Assembly (NCBI GenBank): GCA_035272605.1
Contig: DATEQM010000098.1
Location: 1 to 8,264 of the forward strand
Direction: 5' to 3'
DNA: 8,264 bases
DNA from: JOPF136 sp035272605
GTDB taxonomy: Bacteria; Acidobacteriota; Terriglobia; Acidiferrales; UBA7541
Both the position numbers and the translations under genes were made by a program. Shown piece after piece: positions 5,059 to 8,264 of the stretch (positions within the stretch are counted from its first letter, which is position 1; every line of letters starts with the position of its first letter). The notes below the pieces were generated by a model. That model was given only the letters and a program-made list of their open reading frames with translations, had not been told where the DNA came from and searched no databases.

Positions 5059-5762
5059 CGAGAGGGGCAGCCGTCAGCAATCGCGTGGTGGCCCTGTGGC
5101 GCAGCCAGATCGGGAAGAAGATCGTGATGGCGGTCAGCGGCATCGTTTTGATCGGCTTCGTGATCGCCCACATGATCGGGAATCTGAAGATCTTTGAGGG
5201 CGCGAACGAGATCAACGCCTACTCGCGATTCCTGCGGGAAGTGGGCCAGCCGGAACTGAATTACGGACAGCTTCTATGGATTGTACGGATCGTGCTGCTG
5301 GTGTGCGTGGCGCTGCATATTATCGCGGCGTTCCAACTGACGCGGATGAGCTGGGCGGCGCGACCCGACGGATATACGGTCAAGCGAGAGCTGGAGACGA
5401 GCTTCGCCGGCCGGATGATGCGCTGGGGCGGCGTGGTGCTGGCGGGGTTCATCGTTTTCCACCTGTTCCACATGACCGGAGGAATGGTGGGATTCGAGCC
5501 CGGGCAATTCCGGCATTTGGCCGTATATCAGAATGTGGTGGCGGCATTCGCGGTGTGGCCGGTGTCGGCCTTTTACATCGTGGCGATGGGCGCGCTCTGC
5601 TTGCACCTGACGCACGGAATCTGGAGCATGCTGCAAACGCTGGGATGGAGCACGGCGCGAAACGAGGCCACGCTGAAGATTATTTCCAATGTCATCGGGA
5701 TCGCGATGTTTTTGGGCTTCAGCTCCGTTCCGGTGGCGGTGATGGCAGGCTGGCTGCACTAA
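5055..5762 (+). CDS. sdhC: Succinate dehydrogenase cytochrome b subunit (b558 family), 235 aa
   Basis: This is the membrane anchor of complex II. It holds haem b and the quinone site and passes electrons from the iron-sulfur subunit to quinone. Five hydrophobic helices are seen at about 21-43, 72-95, 124-145, 162-186 and 208-230, the layout of the single-subunit dihaem anchors as in Bacillus and Bacteroidetes enzymes. Histidines inside helices are candidate haem ligands: H39, H88, H136/H139 and H184/H187. That is enough for two b haems. The family start (a short basic head, then LWRSQIGKKIVMAVSG) supports the ATG at 5055; an upstream in-frame extension to 4917 is not protein-like. The gene lacks a strong ribosome site and may be coupled to the small leader ORF. 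Eleven bases separate it from sdhA. No sdhD is needed in this type. Confidence 0.9.
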   Translation: MTRGAAVSNRVVALWRSQIGKKIVMAVSGIVLIGFVIAHMIGNLKIFEGANEINAYSRFLREVGQPELNYGQLLWIVRIVLLVCVALHIIAAFQLTRMSWAARPDGYTVKRELETSFAGRMMRWGGVVLAGFIVFHLFHMTGGMVGFEPGQFRHLAVYQNVVAAFAVWPVSAFYIVAMGALCLHLTHGIWSMLQTLGWSTARNEATLKIISNVIGIAMFLGFSSVPVAVMAGWLH

Positions 5763-5773
5763 AGGAAACAACG

Positions 5774-7684
5774 ATGCTGGATGCAAGAGTACCGTCAGGT
5801 CCGATCGAGCAGAAGTGGGACAAATGCCGGCTGGAGATGAAGCTGGTGAATCCGGCGAACCGGCGGAAGCACTCGATCATCGTGGTGGGCGCGGGACTGG
5901 CCGGTGCGGCGGCGGCCGCGACGCTCGGGCAGCAAGGCTACCAGGTGGACTGCTTTACCTATCACGACACGCCGCGGCGGGCGCACTCGATCGCGGCCCA
6001 GGGAGGGATCAACGCGGCGAAGAATTACCGGAACGATGGGGACAGCATTTCAAGGCTGTTCAAAGACACGGTGAAGGGCGGCGACTACCGCTCGCGCGAG
6101 TCCAACGTGTACCGGCTAGCGCAAATCAGCAACAACATCATCGACCAATGCGTGGCGCAAGGCGTGCCGTTCGGCAGGGAGTATGGCGGACTGCTGGACA
6201 CGCGGTCGTTTGGCGGGGTGCAGGTGCAGCGCACGTTTTACTCGCGAGGGCAGACGGGTCAGCAGCTTTTGCTGGGGGCTTACCAGGCGCTGGAGGAGCA
6301 GTTGGCGGCGGGCGCGGTGACGATGCATATCCGCAGCGAGCTGCTGGACGTGGTGGTGGTGAACGGGAAAGCGCGCGGGATTGTGACGCGAGACCTGGTG
6401 ACCGGGGAAATCGCGTGTCACGCCGCGGATGTAGTGGTGCTGGCGACGGGTGGCTACTCGAATGTGTTCTATCTCTCGACCAATGCCAAGGCGTGCAACT
6501 GCACGGCCATCTGGCGGGCGCACCGGCGGGGCGCGCTGTTTGCGAACCCGTGCTACACGCAGATCCATCCGACCTGCATTCCCCTGAGCAGCGAGCACCA
6601 GTCGAAGCTGACGCTGATGTCCGAGTCGCTGCGGAATGACGGGCGGGTATGGGTGCCGAAGAAAAAGGGTGAGAGGCGGGCGGCGAACGACATTCCGGAA
6701 AACGAGCGCGACTACTATTTGGAGACGCGCTACCCGGCGTTCGGCAACCTGGTGCCCCGCGACGTGGCGTCGCGAAACGCCAAGGAAGTGTGCGATGAAG
6801 GGCGCGGGGTGGGCCCGGGCGGACAGGGCGTGTACCTGGATTTCGCGGATGCCATCCAGCGGATGGGCGTGGAAACGATCCGGGAGAAGTACGGCAACCT
6901 GTTCGACATCTACGAGCGGATCACGGGAGAGGACGGGTACAAGGCGCCGATGCGAATTTATCCCGCGCCGCACTACACGATGGGCGGGCTGTGGGTGGAC
7001 TACCGGCTGATGTCCACGATCCCGGGACTGTTCGTGGCGGGGGAAGCAAACTTTTCGGACCACGGGGCCAACCGGCTGGGCGCCAGCGCGCTGATGCAGG
7101 GACTGGCGGACGGCTATTTCATCATCCCAAGCACCGTGCCGGACTATCTGGCTTCGACGGCGCTGGAGCGTGTGGACGCGTCGCACGCGGCGTTTACTTC
7201 CACCAAGGCCGAGGTCAAGGGAAGGATCGAGGGGCTGCTGGCGATCAAGGGAAAACGCAGCCCGGACTCGTTCCATCGCGAACTGGGCAAGATTGCCTGG
7301 GATGAATGCGGGATGGCCCGGTCCGATGCCGGACTGCGAAAGGCGCTCAAGCGAATCCCGGAGCTGCGCGAGGAGTTCCGGCAAAACCTGCGAGTCCTGG
7401 GCGGAGACGAAGAGTTGAACCAGGCGCTCGAGCACGCGAACCGTATCTCCGACTTTCTGGAAATGGCCGAGCTGATGTGCATTGACGCGCTGGAACGCAC
7501 CGAGTCGTGCGGGGGCCACTTCCGCGTGGAGAGCCAGACGCCCGAGGGCGAGGCGAAACGCGACGACGCGAATTTCTGCTACACGGCGGCTTGGGAGTGG
7601 AAAGGGCCGGACAAGGCGCCCGTCGTGCATAAGGAGCCGCTCACGTTCGAGCACGTTCCTCTCTCCCAAAGGAGTTACAAGTAG
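5774..7684 (+). CDS. sdhA: Succinate dehydrogenase/fumarate reductase flavoprotein subunit, 636 aa
   Basis: This catalytic subunit oxidises succinate to fumarate (or the reverse) with FAD at the cytoplasmic face of complex II. The dinucleotide-binding motif GAGLAG lies at 39-44. H71 in RRAHSIAAQGGIN is the expected covalent FAD attachment histidine. Active-site residues are visible in QIHPT (263-267), LVPRDVASR (326-334), the histidine of YPAPHYTMGG (H400) and the arginine of GANRLGASAL (R434). The second FAD contact is LFVAGEAN (419-426). The helical and C-terminal domains run to 636, a normal length for the non-proteobacterial type. The ATG at 5774 has AAAGGA seven bases upstream; the frame is open further up but lies within sdhC there. 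No catalytic residue is missing. Confidence 0.96.
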   Translation: MLDARVPSGPIEQKWDKCRLEMKLVNPANRRKHSIIVVGAGLAGAAAAATLGQQGYQVDCFTYHDTPRRAHSIAAQGGINAAKNYRNDGDSISRLFKDTVKGGDYRSRESNVYRLAQISNNIIDQCVAQGVPFGREYGGLLDTRSFGGVQVQRTFYSRGQTGQQLLLGAYQALEEQLAAGAVTMHIRSELLDVVVVNGKARGIVTRDLVTGEIACHAADVVVLATGGYSNVFYLSTNAKACNCTAIWRAHRRGALFANPCYTQIHPTCIPLSSEHQSKLTLMSESLRNDGRVWVPKKKGERRAANDIPENERDYYLETRYPAFGNLVPRDVASRNAKEVCDEGRGVGPGGQGVYLDFADAIQRMGVETIREKYGNLFDIYERITGEDGYKAPMRIYPAPHYTMGGLWVDYRLMSTIPGLFVAGEANFSDHGANRLGASALMQGLADGYFIIPSTVPDYLASTALERVDASHAAFTSTKAEVKGRIEGLLAIKGKRSPDSFHRELGKIAWDECGMARSDAGLRKALKRIPELREEFRQNLRVLGGDEELNQALEHANRISDFLEMAELMCIDALERTESCGGHFRVESQTPEGEAKRDDANFCYTAAWEWKGPDKAPVVHKEPLTFEHVPLSQRSYK

Positions 7685-7686
7685 CC

Positions 7687-8264
7687 ATGAATCTGACGCT
7701 CAAGATCTGGCGGCAGCAAAACGCGAAGGCCGAGGGGAAGTTCGTCAACTACCAGGTGAAGGGCGTGACGCCGGACATGTCGTTTTTGGAAATGCTGGAC
7801 GCCTTGAATGAGGACCTGATCAGCCGGGAGGAGCCGCCGGTGGCGTTCGATCACGACTGCCGGGAAGGAATCTGCGGGACGTGCGGATTTCTGATCAACG
7901 GGGTGGCGCACGGAGGCCAGCGCGGGACGACGGTGTGCCAGCTCTCGATGCGGTTTTTCAAGGACGGGGACTCGCTGACGCTCGAGCCGTGGCGGGCGCG
8001 CGCGTTTCCGGTGGTGCGAGACCTGATTGTGAATCGCTCGGCATTTGACCGCATCATTCAGGCGGGGGGTTTTATCAGCGCGCCCACAGGAAGCGCTCCG
8101 GATGCCAATGCGGTACTGGTGCCGAAAGAAGCGGCGGACACCGCGTTTGACGCGGCGGCATGCATCGGCTGCGGGGCCTGCGTGGCTGCCTGCCCGAATG
8201 CCGCTGCGATGCTATTTACAGCAGCCAAAGTCACGCACCTGAACGCGCTTCCGCAGGGCCAGCC
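7687..8264 (+). CDS. sdhB: Succinate dehydrogenase/fumarate reductase iron-sulfur subunit, 3' truncated by window
   Basis: The first 192 residues are present, with an open frame to the last base. The N-terminal ferredoxin-like domain carries the [2Fe-2S] ligands C58, C63, C66 (DCREGICGTCG) and C84 (TTVCQL). The C-terminal domain begins with C159-IG-C162-GA-C165-VAA-C169-P; three of these bind [4Fe-4S] and the fourth normally goes to [3Fe-4S]. The remaining cysteines must lie past the window edge. The protein carries electrons from FAD in SdhA to the haem/quinone anchor SdhC. The ATG at 7687 is two bases after the sdhA stop. Its best ribosome site, AAAGGAG (7668-7674), lies inside the sdhA coding end with a long 12-base spacer, so coupling to sdhA is likely. 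Confidence 0.95.
   Translation, partial: MNLTLKIWRQQNAKAEGKFVNYQVKGVTPDMSFLEMLDALNEDLISREEPPVAFDHDCREGICGTCGFLINGVAHGGQRGTTVCQLSMRFFKDGDSLTLEPWRARAFPVVRDLIVNRSAFDRIIQAGGFISAPTGSAPDANAVLVPKEAADTAFDAAACIGCGACVAACPNAAAMLFTAAKVTHLNALPQGQ

Noticed and set aside
5276..5773. N-terminal extension of the sdhA frame by 166 codons
   Set aside because: It lies inside sdhC in another frame, and the family start and ribosome site place sdhA at 5774.
6116..7669. 517-codon open frame on the minus strand opposite sdhA
   Set aside because: It is fully antisense to a well-supported sdhA with all motifs intact. Its Arg/His-rich, motif-free translation is typical of the antisense frame of a GC-rich gene.

Overview
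The window is GC-rich bacterial chromosomal DNA. Its contents are a short toxin-antitoxin module, a block of leftward metabolic and envelope genes, and a rightward block that ends inside a succinate dehydrogenase operon. Family-level features hint at Acidobacteriota: a secreted Gly/Ser- and Tyr-rich protein ending in a KDG...YIT...G...PL..LD..AT domain, a PilZ protein with a degenerate arginine motif, and a b558-type sdhC-sdhA-sdhB order without sdhD. This assignment is an inference from remembered families and was not tested by a search.

Layout: 63-689 (+) is a Phd/YefM-type antitoxin followed with no gap by a PIN-domain (VapC-like) toxin, behind a repeat-containing promoter. From 739 to 4009 all genes run leftward. 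In order of transcription they are a 62-residue helical protein, a PilZ protein with an N-terminal Cys/His cluster, a crotonase-family enoyl-CoA hydratase/isomerase, a monohaem c-type cytochrome, and the secreted low-complexity protein. At about 4010-4397 the direction switches through a divergent intergenic region. Rightward genes follow: a universal stress protein with a complete ATP-binding motif, then sdhC, sdhA and the first part of sdhB, which runs off the end of the window.

Function: sdhCAB encodes complex II (succinate:quinone oxidoreductase), which links the TCA cycle to the membrane quinone pool. The cytochrome c would carry electrons outside the cytoplasmic membrane. The crotonase would act on acyl-CoA substrates. 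The toxin-antitoxin pair looks self-contained and is unrelated to the respiratory genes.

The most interesting unexplained signals are non-coding. The leader of the secreted-protein gene holds one segment that can pair with either of two downstream segments, one of which touches the start codon. A small ORF with its own Shine-Dalgarno sequence ends in an ATGA overlap with the sdhC start. An 18-bp imperfect dyad lies just upstream of the 62-residue gene. I did not find a clear case of an entirely new multi-gene system.
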